DNA of 64,000 nucleotides from Chromobacterium paludis (GTDB lineage Bacteria; Pseudomonadota; Gammaproteobacteria; Burkholderiales; Chromobacteriaceae), in NCBI RefSeq assembly GCF_008275125.1, contig NZ_CP043473.1, forward strand, positions 124,001 through 188,000. The letters are read 5' to 3'. This document shows positions 52,956-60,808 of the stretch, one piece after another. The translations under genes were made by a program, and so were the position numbers. The stretch's first letter is position 1. Every line of letters starts with the position of its first letter. Below the pieces are notes generated by a model. That model worked only from the letters and a program-made list of their open reading frames with translations, had not been told where the DNA came from and ran no database searches.

Positions 52956-53200
52956 GGTGACATCCTGAATGCGTTGTCAAAAGTGTCGTGGATTGTAGGC
53001 CCTGCGGGATGGACTAGGCAATGAGCTGCCGCCAAGGGCGCTGGAGATGGCGCATATGTGCTTGAAAATGACGATTGCGGATGACTGCTGAATATGGCTA
53101 GGAAAAGCCGGCCTTTGCCGGTGTATACTGCTGATTGCACGCTCAAAACTATTTCCGGGTAGGATCTCCGAAACTTCGCCGAAGCAAAGACTAGCGCGAC

Positions 53201-56011
53201 ATGGCTCAACAAGCAGACGATAAAACCCCTGCCAGCACTGGCCTGAATCTGAGGGACGTGTTTCTCATTGCCGTAATACTCGGCTTGCTGATCCCCGCAT
53301 CCATCATCAGCTATCTCAGTTTCAATATCCAAAAGGATAACCTGACTGCCCAGCTCGATACCGATCAGCGCCGCCTGCTCGACATCGTGGCGCTGGGCAT
53401 GCAGGAGCCTTTGTGGAACCTCAGCCGCCAGGCAGGCAACCCCCTGATTTCCTCGGTGATGGAAGATCCGCGCGTGATCTCCATCCGCGTCACCGACACC
53501 CAGTCCAATCAAGTGTTTCTGTCCGCGGTGCATAGCGAGCGCCGCATCGGCAGCGTGTCCTATGTCGAAAAGCCGGTCATCTACCGCGGCGAGGCCATCG
53601 GCCAGGTGACGATGGAGTTCGACAACGAGAACCTGGCCATCGCGCTCAGCAATCAGGTCAAGAACATCCTGATGATACTGGCGGCGCAGCTGATGTTGTC
53701 CATCATGCTGATCATGAGCATCCTGCACTCGCGCTTCCTCAGGCCGATGCGGCTGCTGACCGAGCAATCGCAGCTGCTGGCCGAACTGAAGCTGGACGCG
53801 CCGTTCAAGTGGACGCGCCGCGACGAGCTGGGCCGCCTGGGCACCCACCTGGAGGGGACGCGCTCGGAGCTGAAGCGGCTGGTGGACGAGCTGCGCGCCA
53901 AGACCCTGGCGCTGGAGGCGGACATCGCGCGCCGCCGCGAGGTGGAGGACGCGCTGCGCCGCTCGGAGAACAAATACCGCGAGCTGTTCTGGTCCAATCT
54001 GGACGGCATCGTCATCAGCTCGCTGGACGGCCAGGTGATAGACGCCAACCCGGCCTTCCTCAATCTGATGTGCTATAGCCTGGACCAGCTCAAGCAGCAG
54101 AATTTCTGGAGCCTGGTGGCGGAGGAGAGCGAGGCGCTGGAACGCTTCAATCTGGACAACAAGGTGCTGCGCTTCGGCTATTGCGACGAGTTCGAGGCCA
54201 CCTATCTGAACCGTTTCAGCAATCAGGTGCCGGTCAGCGTCAAGACCGTGGCGATGCGCGACGCTTTCGGCCGCATCAACGCAGTGTGGCGCATGGTGCG
54301 CGACATCTCGGAAAAGCGCGCGGCCGAGGAGCGGGTGCAACTGGCGGCCAAGGTATTCGAGAATACCGTGGAAGGCATCATGATCACCGATGCCGACAAG
54401 CGCATCCGCAGCGTCAACCGCGCCTTCACCGAGATCACCGGCTACACCCAGCACGAGGTGCTGGGACAGAAAACCAGCATCCTGTCGTCCGGCCGCCATG
54501 ACGAACCGTTCTACCTGCAGATGTGGGAGGCCATCAATGAGTACGGCTCCTGGCAGGGCGAGCTGTGGAACCGGCGCAAGAACGGCGAGGTGTACCCGGA
54601 ATGGCTGGCCATCAACGCCGTGCGCAACAGCCTGGGCGAGATCACGCATTACGTGGCCATTTTCAGCGATCTGACCGAGCGCAAGGCCGCGGACGACCGC
54701 ATCCAGTTCCTGGCCCACTTCGACGTGCTTACCAGCCTGCCCAACCGCGTGCACATGCAGGACCGCGTCGAGCTGGCCATCCACAACGCGGTGCGCGACA
54801 ACCAGCGGCTGGCCTTGCTGCTGCTGGATCTGGACCGTTTCAAAACCGTCAATGAATCGCTGGGCCACTCGGCCGGCGACACGCTGCTGCAGGTGGCGTC
54901 GGACCGCATCAAGGCCGTGCTGGGGCCGGGAGAGATGCTGGCGCGCCAGGGCGGCGACGAATTCATCGTGCTGCTGCCGGTGATTTCCGATCCGGGCGAG
55001 GCCGCGCTGGCGGCGGAGCGCGTGCGCGACGTGTTCGCCAATCCGATCGAACTGCACAACCATGTGATCACCATCACGCCGTCCATCGGCATCAGCGTGT
55101 ATCCGGACGACGGCCGCGACTACGAAACCCTGGTGCGCAACGCCGACGCGGCGATGTACCACGCCAAATCGTCGGGCCGCAACAGCTACAAGTTCTACAC
55201 GGCAGACTTGAACGCCCGCGCGCGCGAAATCCTGGCCATTGAGAGCCAGCTGCGCTTCGCCCTGGAGCGCGACGAGTTCGTGCTGCACTACCAGCCGCAA
55301 GTGGACATGAAGACGGGCCGCATCATCGGCGCGGAGGCTTTGATACGCTGGAACCACCCTTCGCTGGGCTTGCTGGGGCCGGTGCGCTTCATCCAGGTGG
55401 CGGAGGAGCGGGGCTTCATCGTGCAGATAGGCAACTGGGTGATGGCGGAGGCCACGCGCCAGCTGGTGGCCTGGCGCCAGGCCGGCTTGCCGGAGCTGAC
55501 GCTGGCGATCAACCTGTCGGCGCTGCAGTTCCGCCAGCCGGACCTGGCCGAGCAGGTGCAACAGGTCTTGTCCTCCAATGGCCTGCCCGGCCATGCGCTG
55601 GACATCGAGGTGACCGAGAGCATCATCATGGAGGATGCCCAGGCCACGATACAGGCGATAGACAATATGAAGAACATGGGGCTGCGGCTGTCCATCGACG
55701 ACTTCGGCACCGGTTATTCCAGCCTGTCCTATCTGAAGCGCTTCAAGGCGGACAAGCTGAAGATCGACCGCTCCTTCGTGCGCGACATCCCGCAGGACGC
55801 CGACGACAGCGCCATCGCCCGCGCCATCATCAATATGGCCAAGAACCTGAACATGCAGGTGGTGGCCGAGGGCGTGGAGACGATGGAGCAGTGGCAGTTC
55901 CTGGAGCAGGAGGGCTGCGACTTCGTGCAGGGCTATCTGATCGCCAAGCCGCTGCCGGCCGATGATTTCGCCGCCTTGCTCAAGCGGGAAAGCCTGTTGC
56001 CGCAGGTTTGA
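53201..56011 (+). CDS. membrane PAS-PAS-GGDEF-EAL c-di-GMP signalling protein
   Basis: 936 residues. TM1 about 21-42, a periplasmic sensor of about 120 residues, TM2 about 163-185, a HAMP-like and coiled-coil linker, PAS1 (about 255-370, YRELFWSNLDGIVIS), PAS2 (about 380-500, VFENTVEGIMITDAD), then GGDEF with intact RQGGDEF (diguanylate cyclase) and EAL with intact AEALIRWNHP, TESIIMEDA, SIDDFGTGYSS, DRSFVRDI, AEGVETMEQ. Both catalytic sites look complete, so it could make or degrade c-di-GMP. The RxxD inhibitory site is not evident. It stands alone and ends in a terminator. Confidence 0.93.
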   Translation: MAQQADDKTPASTGLNLRDVFLIAVILGLLIPASIISYLSFNIQKDNLTAQLDTDQRRLLDIVALGMQEPLWNLSRQAGNPLISSVMEDPRVISIRVTDTQSNQVFLSAVHSERRIGSVSYVEKPVIYRGEAIGQVTMEFDNENLAIALSNQVKNILMILAAQLMLSIMLIMSILHSRFLRPMRLLTEQSQLLAELKLDAPFKWTRRDELGRLGTHLEGTRSELKRLVDELRAKTLALEADIARRREVEDALRRSENKYRELFWSNLDGIVISSLDGQVIDANPAFLNLMCYSLDQLKQQNFWSLVAEESEALERFNLDNKVLRFGYCDEFEATYLNRFSNQVPVSVKTVAMRDAFGRINAVWRMVRDISEKRAAEERVQLAAKVFENTVEGIMITDADKRIRSVNRAFTEITGYTQHEVLGQKTSILSSGRHDEPFYLQMWEAINEYGSWQGELWNRRKNGEVYPEWLAINAVRNSLGEITHYVAIFSDLTERKAADDRIQFLAHFDVLTSLPNRVHMQDRVELAIHNAVRDNQRLALLLLDLDRFKTVNESLGHSAGDTLLQVASDRIKAVLGPGEMLARQGGDEFIVLLPVISDPGEAALAAERVRDVFANPIELHNHVITITPSIGISVYPDDGRDYETLVRNADAAMYHAKSSGRNSYKFYTADLNARAREILAIESQLRFALERDEFVLHYQPQVDMKTGRIIGAEALIRWNHPSLGLLGPVRFIQVAEERGFIVQIGNWVMAEATRQLVAWRQAGLPELTLAINLSALQFRQPDLAEQVQQVLSSNGLPGHALDIEVTESIIMEDAQATIQAIDNMKNMGLRLSIDDFGTGYSSLSYLKRFKADKLKIDRSFVRDIPQDADDSAIARAIINMAKNLNMQVVAEGVETMEQWQFLEQEGCDFVQGYLIAKPLPADDFAALLKRESLLPQV

Positions 56012-56030
56012 GTCCAGCGTTTGGCATGCG

Positions 56031-56059
56031 AAAGGCCCGCGCGATGGCGCGGGCCTTTT
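56031..56059 (+). terminator. terminator after the GGDEF-EAL gene
   Basis: AAAGGCCCGCGC (56031-56042) pairs with GCGCGGGCCTTT (56047-56058), loop GATG, T-rich end. Also near the end of the convergent minus gene. Confidence 0.88.
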
Positions 56060-56098
56060 GATTGCGCGGCTTAGCGCGGGAAGCGCGCGGCGCAGGCA

Positions 56099-56491
56099 TC
56101 AATGGTCATGCCAGTCCCGGTGTTCGCCATGCCAGCCCTCGTGGCGGCCATTGTCGTGATGGTATTCGCGATAGTGCGGCGCGTAGACCTGTTTATACCA
56201 TTCATCGCGCACGAAATAGACCTGGCGGCCGCAGGCGCCATAGCGGCCGCAATAGCGCTCCCAATGCTTGATATGGCCGGGCGGCACGCGCAGATAGAGC
56301 GGCGGCATGACCGCCACCGCAGGCTGAACCACTACCGCTTGCGGATAAACGAGTTGCGGCGCCGGGAGGCCGCCGATGTCGATCTGGCCGTAGAAGCCGG
56401 GTTCGCCGACGCGAATGGAGACGGCGGCCTGGCTGGGCAGGCTGAACAGGGAGGCGGCGAGCAGCGCCGCGGCAGTCATCACGTGTTTCAT
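56099..56491 (-). CDS. hypothetical periplasmic protein with a His-rich tail
   Basis: 130 residues with a clear signal peptide (MKHVMTAAALLAASLFSLPS, cleavage after SQA). The middle contains PPLYLRVPPGHIKHWERYCG and a CGRYGACGRQVYFV segment with two cysteines. The tail is rich in His and Asp/Glu (EYHHDNGRHEGWHGEHRDWH). Short proteins of this build are common in beta-proteobacteria without known function; metal binding is suggested by the tail. AAAGGAAG lies upstream of the ATG. Confidence 0.8.
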   Translation of the reverse strand: MKHVMTAAALLAASLFSLPSQAAVSIRVGEPGFYGQIDIGGLPAPQLVYPQAVVVQPAVAVMPPLYLRVPPGHIKHWERYCGRYGACGRQVYFVRDEWYKQVYAPHYREYHHDNGRHEGWHGEHRDWHDH

Positions 56492-56814
56492 GGCAGTCTT
56501 CCTTTATTGCGAACGCGTATTGCGTATGCCCGCACTATGGCGCGGGTTTGTTGCGCAAGGGTAAAGAAAAGATAGCTGCTGATTGCTATTTGTATCTGTT
56601 CATAACCGTAACCATGTGTACAGTTGCCAGCCCAGTCTTGGCCGCTTGGCGTCCAGCAGTCCAGGCCTGAGCGCGCCAGCTATGTGGACCGCCGGTTTGC
56701 GTTGCGGGGGTGAGGTTTATCCCGCGTGAGATTGCGGACAAACGGTTGGCCGCCAAGGGCAGTAAAAGAAAACCCGCCGCATGGGCGGCGGGTTTGAGGC
56801 GGGCCTGAGCGCGC
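56492..56814. other. 323-base gap: promoter of the His-rich protein and terminator of the DUF2076 gene
   Basis: The left part holds the ribosome-binding site and promoter region of the minus-strand His-rich protein gene. The right part holds the DUF2076 terminator at 56763-56794. A minus-strand reading frame here (Ala/Thr-rich) is out of frame with DUF2076 and is not credible. Confidence 0.4.
56763..56794 (-). terminator. terminator of the DUF2076 gene
   Basis: On the minus strand AACCCGCCGC (56794-56785) pairs with GCGGCGGGTT (56780-56771), followed by TTCTTTT. Confidence 0.85.
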
Positions 56815-57783
56815 TTAGTAGCTGGAGTTGTCCGAGCTGTAGTCGTTAGCGTCGTAGTTGTCCGAGCCGGAGTTGTCGGCGCTGTAGTTGTCCGAACTGT
56901 TATCCGCGCTGTAGCTATCGGCGCCGGCATTGCTGGCGCTGTAGTCGCCGTCGCCGCCATAGCCGCCGGAGCTGGTCTGCTCGGTGTAGTCCGAGCCGCC
57001 GGCCGCATCGGAGCTGTAGTAATTGTTGACGGTGATGTGCTGCTCAGGCTGCTGGGCGTGGTGCTGATAGCCGCCATTGTCGTAGTCACCGCCGCCGAAG
57101 CCGCCGCTGTCGCCGCCATAATTGCCGTCGCCGCCGTAATCGCCGCCGTGGTTGCCATGGCCGCCATGGTTAGGCTGGTTTTGATGGCTGTCGCTGCTGA
57201 ACAGGCTCTCAATGCCGTCGGCCAGCAGCGTGCCGGCCGCCACGCCCGCAGCCGCAGTGGCTACCGTTCCCAGGAAACTGCCAACGCCGCCGCCAAACAA
57301 GCCTTGCTTGGCCGGCTGCTGCACCGCTTGTTGATACACCGGCGCGGGTTGCTGGTAAACGGGGGCGGGCTGTTGATAGACCGGCGCCGCTTGCTGATAA
57401 ACCGGCGCGGCGGGCGGATACGCCGGGGCCGGAGCGACCGGACGCGGCGCCGGCGCGGGCGCCGGAGCGAAGGCGGGCGCTGCCGCGCCGAAGCCTGCGG
57501 GCGCGCCGGCGTTCGGGTCCAGGAAGGTGCCGGGCGCGCCAACCGGCGGCTGCTGCGCGCGCAGCGCTTGCATCTGGCTTTGCAACTGCGCCATCTGGCC
57601 CTTCAGCGCGTTGAGCGCCTGCTCTTGTTGCATGCAGCGCAGCACCAGCAGGTAGGCGGCATCCGGTTGCTGGGACACAGCCTGCATGATGCTGGCGTGG
57701 GCCTGCGGGTCCTTGGCGACGCCTTGGGTTTGCACCAGTTGGCCGAGGAAACCTTGCAGAGCCTGGTTTTCTTGCGGAGTCAT
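56815..57783 (-). CDS. DUF2076 family protein
   Basis: 322 residues. The first 85 (MTPQENQALQGFLGQLVQTQ..., AAYLLVLRCMQQEQALNALK) form the helical DUF2076 head. There follows a Pro/Ala/Gln-rich linker with PVYQQ repeats (about 120-160), a Gly/Ala segment (GLFGGGVGSFLGTVATAAAG) and a Gly/Asn/Asp/Ser/Tyr-rich tail with repeated YSADNS units. Periplasm-facing or membrane-associated in related proteins; function unknown. The tail is low complexity and could be a disordered, assembly-prone segment. Confidence 0.85.
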   Translation of the reverse strand: MTPQENQALQGFLGQLVQTQGVAKDPQAHASIMQAVSQQPDAAYLLVLRCMQQEQALNALKGQMAQLQSQMQALRAQQPPVGAPGTFLDPNAGAPAGFGAAAPAFAPAPAPAPRPVAPAPAYPPAAPVYQQAAPVYQQPAPVYQQPAPVYQQAVQQPAKQGLFGGGVGSFLGTVATAAAGVAAGTLLADGIESLFSSDSHQNQPNHGGHGNHGGDYGGDGNYGGDSGGFGGGDYDNGGYQHHAQQPEQHITVNNYYSSDAAGGSDYTEQTSSGGYGGDGDYSASNAGADSYSADNSSDNYSADNSGSDNYDANDYSSDNSSY

Positions 57784-58208
57784 ATAGTCCTTTCACGGGG
57801 CGGAACGGGCATGGACACCGGAGCGGCGCCTGCCAAATAAACTCATATGAATTTTGTAAATAGATTGTATATCGATTTGGTATTGGCGGGGAGAGGGGCG
57901 CGCCGAGCGGCAAGCTTTGGGAACAGCGGCGGTTGCAGCTTGGTGGCTGACGGTGCGGGAAGCGCGGATCTGGTTGGGCGGCTCGGGCCGGTTGGCGTAA
58001 GGCGATGGCGCCATGCGTTCAAGCCCGCGCAGGGCAAGGGCGCCTTAGGCATGCCGAGGCCAACCGCGCCGCGGCAAGCCAGAATAGCTTGGTGTAAGCG
58101 AGGGCTTGCATAAGCATCGGCGGCATCGTCGTCGGCTGCTTGCCGTAGCCAATCAAAACAGCCTGCCGCTGGGAAGCGGGCAGGCTGTTGGTGTTTATGG
58201 CGCAGGGC
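57784..58208. other. 425-base gap upstream of the DUF2076 gene
   Basis: Near 57840-57885 an AT-rich stretch is the likely promoter of the minus-strand DUF2076 gene. From 57890 to 58150 the sequence is GC-rich, with no ribosome-binding site or credible reading frame on either strand. It may be a remnant or dispersed intergenic repeat; I recognise nothing in it. The end holds the terminator at 58157-58190. Confidence 0.35.
58157..58190 (-). terminator. terminator of the 138-residue protein gene
   Basis: AACAGCCTGC and its complement GCAGGCTGTT form an imperfect long stem with a GC-rich apex, just after the minus-strand stop codon. Confidence 0.6.
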
Positions 58209-58625
58209 TTACAGCACGCGGGTAAGCAGCGTCAGCGATTCGCCCATGCGCTTGTCCAGCGGCGCTAGCAACTCGGTGATGCGGCTGGAAGGCAGGCGCA
58301 CGTCGTCGCCCAGGCAAGCGAGCAAGTCGATTACGGATTGCAAACCCAACTGGCCGTGGGCGAGGTGGCAGATGGACTTCACCACCGCCTGCTCGATGTC
58401 CTGGCACAGATGCGCCACGCGCGCGGCCGGCTCTCTGACCTTGGTTTGGTCCTTGCCGGCCAATTGCTCTTGCAAGGCGGCAAAGGCTTCATGCAGCCGG
58501 GTCATGGCCAGCAGGCTGGGCGGGTGCGTGGGGACTTGATTGTGCAGCAGCCAGCGGCTGCGGGCGGGGTGACGATTTTTCAGGGAAACGGCAAGGTGAG
58601 GCGAACTACGGGTGATGCTAGGCAT
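58209..58625 (-). CDS. hypothetical 138-residue protein with a structured leader
   Basis: The ATG at 58625 has an excellent ribosome-binding site (AGGAGGG, seven bases upstream). The first 40 residues are basic and Pro/Ser-rich (MPSITRSSPHLAVSLKNRHP); the rest is helical (LHEAFAALQEQLAGKDQTK; VARVAHLCQDIEQAVVKSIC-like segment; GLQSVIDLLACLGDDVRLPS). No family recognised with confidence. The leader between 58633 and 58756 can fold so that its own upstream sequence masks the ribosome-binding site, which points to control by a C4-like antisense RNA. Confidence 0.7.
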   Translation of the reverse strand: MPSITRSSPHLAVSLKNRHPARSRWLLHNQVPTHPPSLLAMTRLHEAFAALQEQLAGKDQTKVREPAARVAHLCQDIEQAVVKSICHLAHGQLGLQSVIDLLACLGDDVRLPSSRITELLAPLDKRMGESLTLLTRVL

Positions 58626-58691
58626 GGCAAAACCCTCCTGGATAGGTGCTTAACCCTGCCAACCCCAACGCCAAGTAGGGGTGGCAGGCAC

Positions 58692-58756
58692 ATGGCGGGA
58701 TTGGCGTACCGATCCAGGAGCGGCGCATCATAGATGCTCCCACCATGGCCCGCCAT
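58692..58756 (-). ncRNA. candidate C4-like antisense RNA in the leader of the 138-residue protein gene
   Basis: On the minus strand an 8-bp outer stem (ATGGCGGG 58756-58749 with CCCGCCAT 58699-58692) encloses a small hairpin GCATC-TAT-GATGC (58737-58725) and a single-stranded CTCCTGGAT (58720-58712). That last stretch is perfectly complementary to ATCCAGGAG (58643-58635), part of the downstream ribosome-binding site. This is the logic of the phage P1/P4 C4 RNA, which is processed from the same transcript it regulates. The family assignment is by architecture, not by search. Confidence 0.5.
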
Positions 58757-58986
58757 AGAGGACGTGCAATGGTGTACGGACGCGACAAGGCCCAGCCTTG
58801 CACAGAAGTCCGCCTGAATGCGGGACGCCAATCCCGGTGCCGCTATTGAACGGCACGAATGAGATTATCCGGAGTGAAGGCTTGCGAGGCAAGGGAATAG
58901 GGTGGAAAACCGGCTGTATTTTGAAGCAGTAAGTAGAATCCGCTGCGCGGATGATGATTGGGATTGCCGGGGCTGTCCGGCGGCAG

Positions 58987-59020
58987 GGAGGGGATATTTG
59001 CCTGGCCAAATATCCCCTCC
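58987..59020. repeat. perfect 14-bp hairpin
   Basis: GGAGGGGATATTTG (58987-59000) and CAAATATCCCCTCC (59007-59020) with loop CCTGGC. No T run; not clearly a terminator. Confidence 0.6.
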
Positions 59021-59097
59021 ACCCCTAAAGGCCACCCTGCAAGCCTGGCCTTCGGCTTCCCGCCGGTTCCCGTCAGGCCCGAGGCGCGGCTGAACTC

Positions 59098-59145
59098 GTC
59101 CCGCGCTAACGTCGCGGGACTCAAACAGGCAGCCGCTTAAGACCT
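59098..59145 (+). repeat. CTAACGT-loop hairpin repeat, copy A
   Basis: Stem GTCCCGCG (59098-59105) / CGCGGGAC (59113-59120), loop CTAACGT (59106-59112), followed by TCAAACAGGC-AGCCGCTTAAGACCT. Inverted copy at 59897-59944. Confidence 0.7.
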
Positions 59146-59258
59146 CGGGCCTGCCACCCGACGGCAGGCTTGAAGGGAAGGGGGCGCGTTGGAAAGGTCC
59201 TGTTTCTTTCCAAACCAAGTGATGAAGTTGCGTTGCCAGCATTAGCTGGTGGCTTGTT

Positions 59259-59801
59259 CTATCGTTTGTTCACTTCGCCAATGTACCAGTATTCAGAAAC
59301 GTATGGATTTCCATTGTCATCGATATTGGTACGTAGCACACCTAGCTCAAAGAAACTCTCGGGAATGGATAAGTTCCATTCTTTGGCTAGGCTTCTACCT
59401 TGGATTATTTCTTTTTCTCCAAGGTAACTTTTCCCAGCCGATGTATGTAGGTTGAAGTAACTTTCATCCGAGAAGATGCAAAGCTCACTGATGAACATGT
59501 CTGGTAAGGCTATTGTGCACGTAACGCGAAAATCAGTTGCTGTTGATGGTTTCGCAAGGAAAATGTGGTGCGCTGCATTGATAAGGTTTTGAGCGCATTG
59601 GGCTTGTAATTGCCTTTTGGCTTGCTTTCCTTGGACAAGGCTTTCATGTACGGGTATTTTGTAATTCCAATATTTGTCCTGCTTTTTCAGACCATCAGGA
59701 AAGTATCCATGGAATGATTTTTCCCAGTTGGATAGCGCTCGTAAACGCCTTGGAATGCCGCGTAGCTTTTTATTGCTGATAGAGCTTTGACGTATAGTCA
59801 T
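59259..59801 (-). CDS. DUF3916-like protein
   Basis: 180 residues from the ATG at 59801. KKLRGIPRRLRALSNWEKSF, a WNYKIPVHESLV block, CAQNLINAAHHIF, and the C-terminal PYVSEYWYIGEV resemble the DUF3916 family as I remember it; that assignment is tentative. Function unknown. Base composition is visibly more AT-rich than the surrounding genes, it lacks a good ribosome-binding site, and it is bracketed by inverted copies of the CTAACGT-loop repeat, all signs of acquisition from outside. A longer in-frame reading to 60074 runs through the repeat and is not credible. Confidence 0.6.
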   Translation of the reverse strand: MTIRQSSISNKKLRGIPRRLRALSNWEKSFHGYFPDGLKKQDKYWNYKIPVHESLVQGKQAKRQLQAQCAQNLINAAHHIFLAKPSTATDFRVTCTIALPDMFISELCIFSDESYFNLHTSAGKSYLGEKEIIQGRSLAKEWNLSIPESFFELGVLRTNIDDNGNPYVSEYWYIGEVNKR

Positions 59802-59896
59802 GTTTGTAACTTGGCTGATCGTTATATTGCAATAGGTAGAACCGAACCGACTTGCCCCTATCCCATCAGCGCAAGCCGACTCCGAAGCCCTTTCCA

Positions 59897-59944
59897 AGGT
59901 TTTAAGCCGCCGCCTGTTTGAGCGGGGCGACGTTAGCGCCCCGC
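59897..59944 (-). repeat. CTAACGT-loop hairpin repeat, copy B
   Basis: On the minus strand the stem is GCGGGGCG (59944-59937) / CGCCCCGC (59929-59922), loop CTAACGT, followed by TCAAACAGGC-GGCGGCTTAAAACCT. The loop and flank match copy A while the stem bases differ in a paired manner. Confidence 0.7.
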
Positions 59945-60015
59945 GAGTTGGGCGGCGCCTTGGAAAGGGCTTTGGAGGTGGGGTTTCGCAGCGCTGTTGG
60001 GTCGCCTTTTCTTTC

Positions 60016-60049
60016 GTCCATTTCTTTTGGCGAAGCAAAAGAAATGGAC
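60016..60049. repeat. perfect 14-bp hairpin
   Basis: GTCCATTTCTTTTG (60016-60029) and CAAAAGAAATGGAC (60036-60049), loop GCGAAG. It looks like an intergenic repeat element rather than a terminator. Confidence 0.6.
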
Positions 60050-60272
60050 CCGTCCAGCCGGGCGGAACCGGCACTTAAATATCTGTCCGCGGAGCGGACG
60101 CAAAACAAATCGACATTACGCGGTAAACGTTTGCTCGTATGGCTCAGTCTAGCCGGTGGGCATGAGCGGAACAGTAGAACTCAGCATTATCCGGTGTCTT
60201 CCTGTTGACGAAAACCAAGCTGCGTAGCAGCCTGGTCATGCCTAAACTAACTAAATCAAGACCGTGCTATTG

Positions 60273-60491
60273 CTAAGGCTTTCTCCATTTATCCGGCTTG
60301 CCAACATTAGTCGTTCGCACTCGTTCCACATGGATAGCAGCATCCGGGTTTAATGCACGTGCTCTCTCTATAGCTTCTGCTTGCGTTGGTTTCACCGCGC
60401 TAGCACGCTCAGAGTTCGGCTTTCTGATGGCATAGTCACCTTCCGGTCGACGTTCGATGAAGAGATTGTTGCTATCCTTCTTTTGGCTCAT
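60273..60491 (-). CDS. DUF2188-like small protein
   Basis: 72 residues from the ATG at 60491, with GGAG seven bases upstream. The pattern FIERRPEGDYAIRKPNSERAS, then TQAEAIERARALNPDAAIHV, matches the small DUF2188 family (a short beta-hairpin followed by the TQAEAIERAR helix). Function unknown; such genes are often found in mobile or accessory regions. Moderately AT-rich, next to the HTH gene. Confidence 0.7.
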   Translation of the reverse strand: MSQKKDSNNLFIERRPEGDYAIRKPNSERASAVKPTQAEAIERARALNPDAAIHVERVRTTNVGKPDKWRKP

Positions 60492-60679
60492 AGTTCTACT
60501 CCATTTCAATGTGTTGGAAATAGATGCAAACCATATCAGCCCCTTGAGCTACGCCATTTATCTGTGTACGCTTAAGTCCCCACGAAAGCATTCACGGATG
60601 GCAGCATTCAGCGGCAATCTATGGATCACCAAGGCCGGCGTTAGCCGGCTTTCTGGTTTGTGCACTACCGACCCATTCA

Positions 60680-60717
60680 ACACCATATCTGGTGTATTTT
60701 GGTGTCGGCAACACCAA
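60680..60717. promoter_or_regulatory. two ACACCA/TGGTGT palindromes
   Basis: ACACCA-TATC-TGGTGT (60680-60695) and TTGGTGT-CGGCA-ACACCAA (60699-60717) stand three bases apart. The shared TGGTGT half-site suggests cooperative binding by one regulator. Confidence 0.45.
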
Positions 60718-60783
60718 TGGTAGCGCTGCAGCTTGCTACCAGCAATCCCCAATCAAGCATTATCCACAGACCCACCTATAATG

Positions 60784-60799
60784 GTGCCAAATATGGCAC
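60784..60799. promoter_or_regulatory. GTGCCA-N4-TGGCAC palindrome next to the HTH gene start
   Basis: Perfect 6-bp half-sites with an AATA spacer, ending nine bases before the first ATG of the HTH gene; a likely autoregulatory operator. Confidence 0.5.
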
Positions 60800-60808
60800 T
60801 TTTTCTTG

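Larger units (their letters stand above)
58626..59258. other. 633-base region of leader RNA, hairpins and dispersed repeat
   Basis: Contains, from left to right: the leader of the 138-residue gene with a hairpin (58656-58687) and the C4-like fold; the presumed promoter region; a perfect 14-bp hairpin at 58987-59020; and the CTAACGT-loop hairpin repeat at 59098-59145. No convincing protein gene was seen on either strand. Confidence 0.4.
59802..60272. other. 471-base repeat-rich gap between the DUF3916-like and DUF2188-like genes
   Basis: Contains copy B of the CTAACGT-loop repeat (59897-59944), a perfect 14-bp hairpin (60016-60049) and a GTCCGC-GGA-GCGGAC hairpin near 60089. Minus-strand frames through it give Arg/Pro-rich products without ribosome-binding sites. 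No gene called. Confidence 0.4.
60492..60808. other. 317-base gap with operator-like palindromes upstream of the HTH gene
   Basis: Contains a GCCGGC-GTTA-GCCGGC hairpin followed by TTT near 60633-60650 and three palindromes (60680-60695, 60699-60717, 60784-60799). No coding sequence recognised. Confidence 0.4.

Noticed and set aside
57847..58113. 88-residue plus-strand and similar minus-strand frames upstream of the DUF2076 gene
   Set aside because: No ribosome-binding site, odd composition, no family; probably non-coding or repeat sequence.
59802..60074. N-terminal extension of the DUF3916-like gene to 60074
   Set aside because: The added part is Arg/Pro-rich translation of the hairpin repeats, without a ribosome-binding site; the family-like region begins at 59801.
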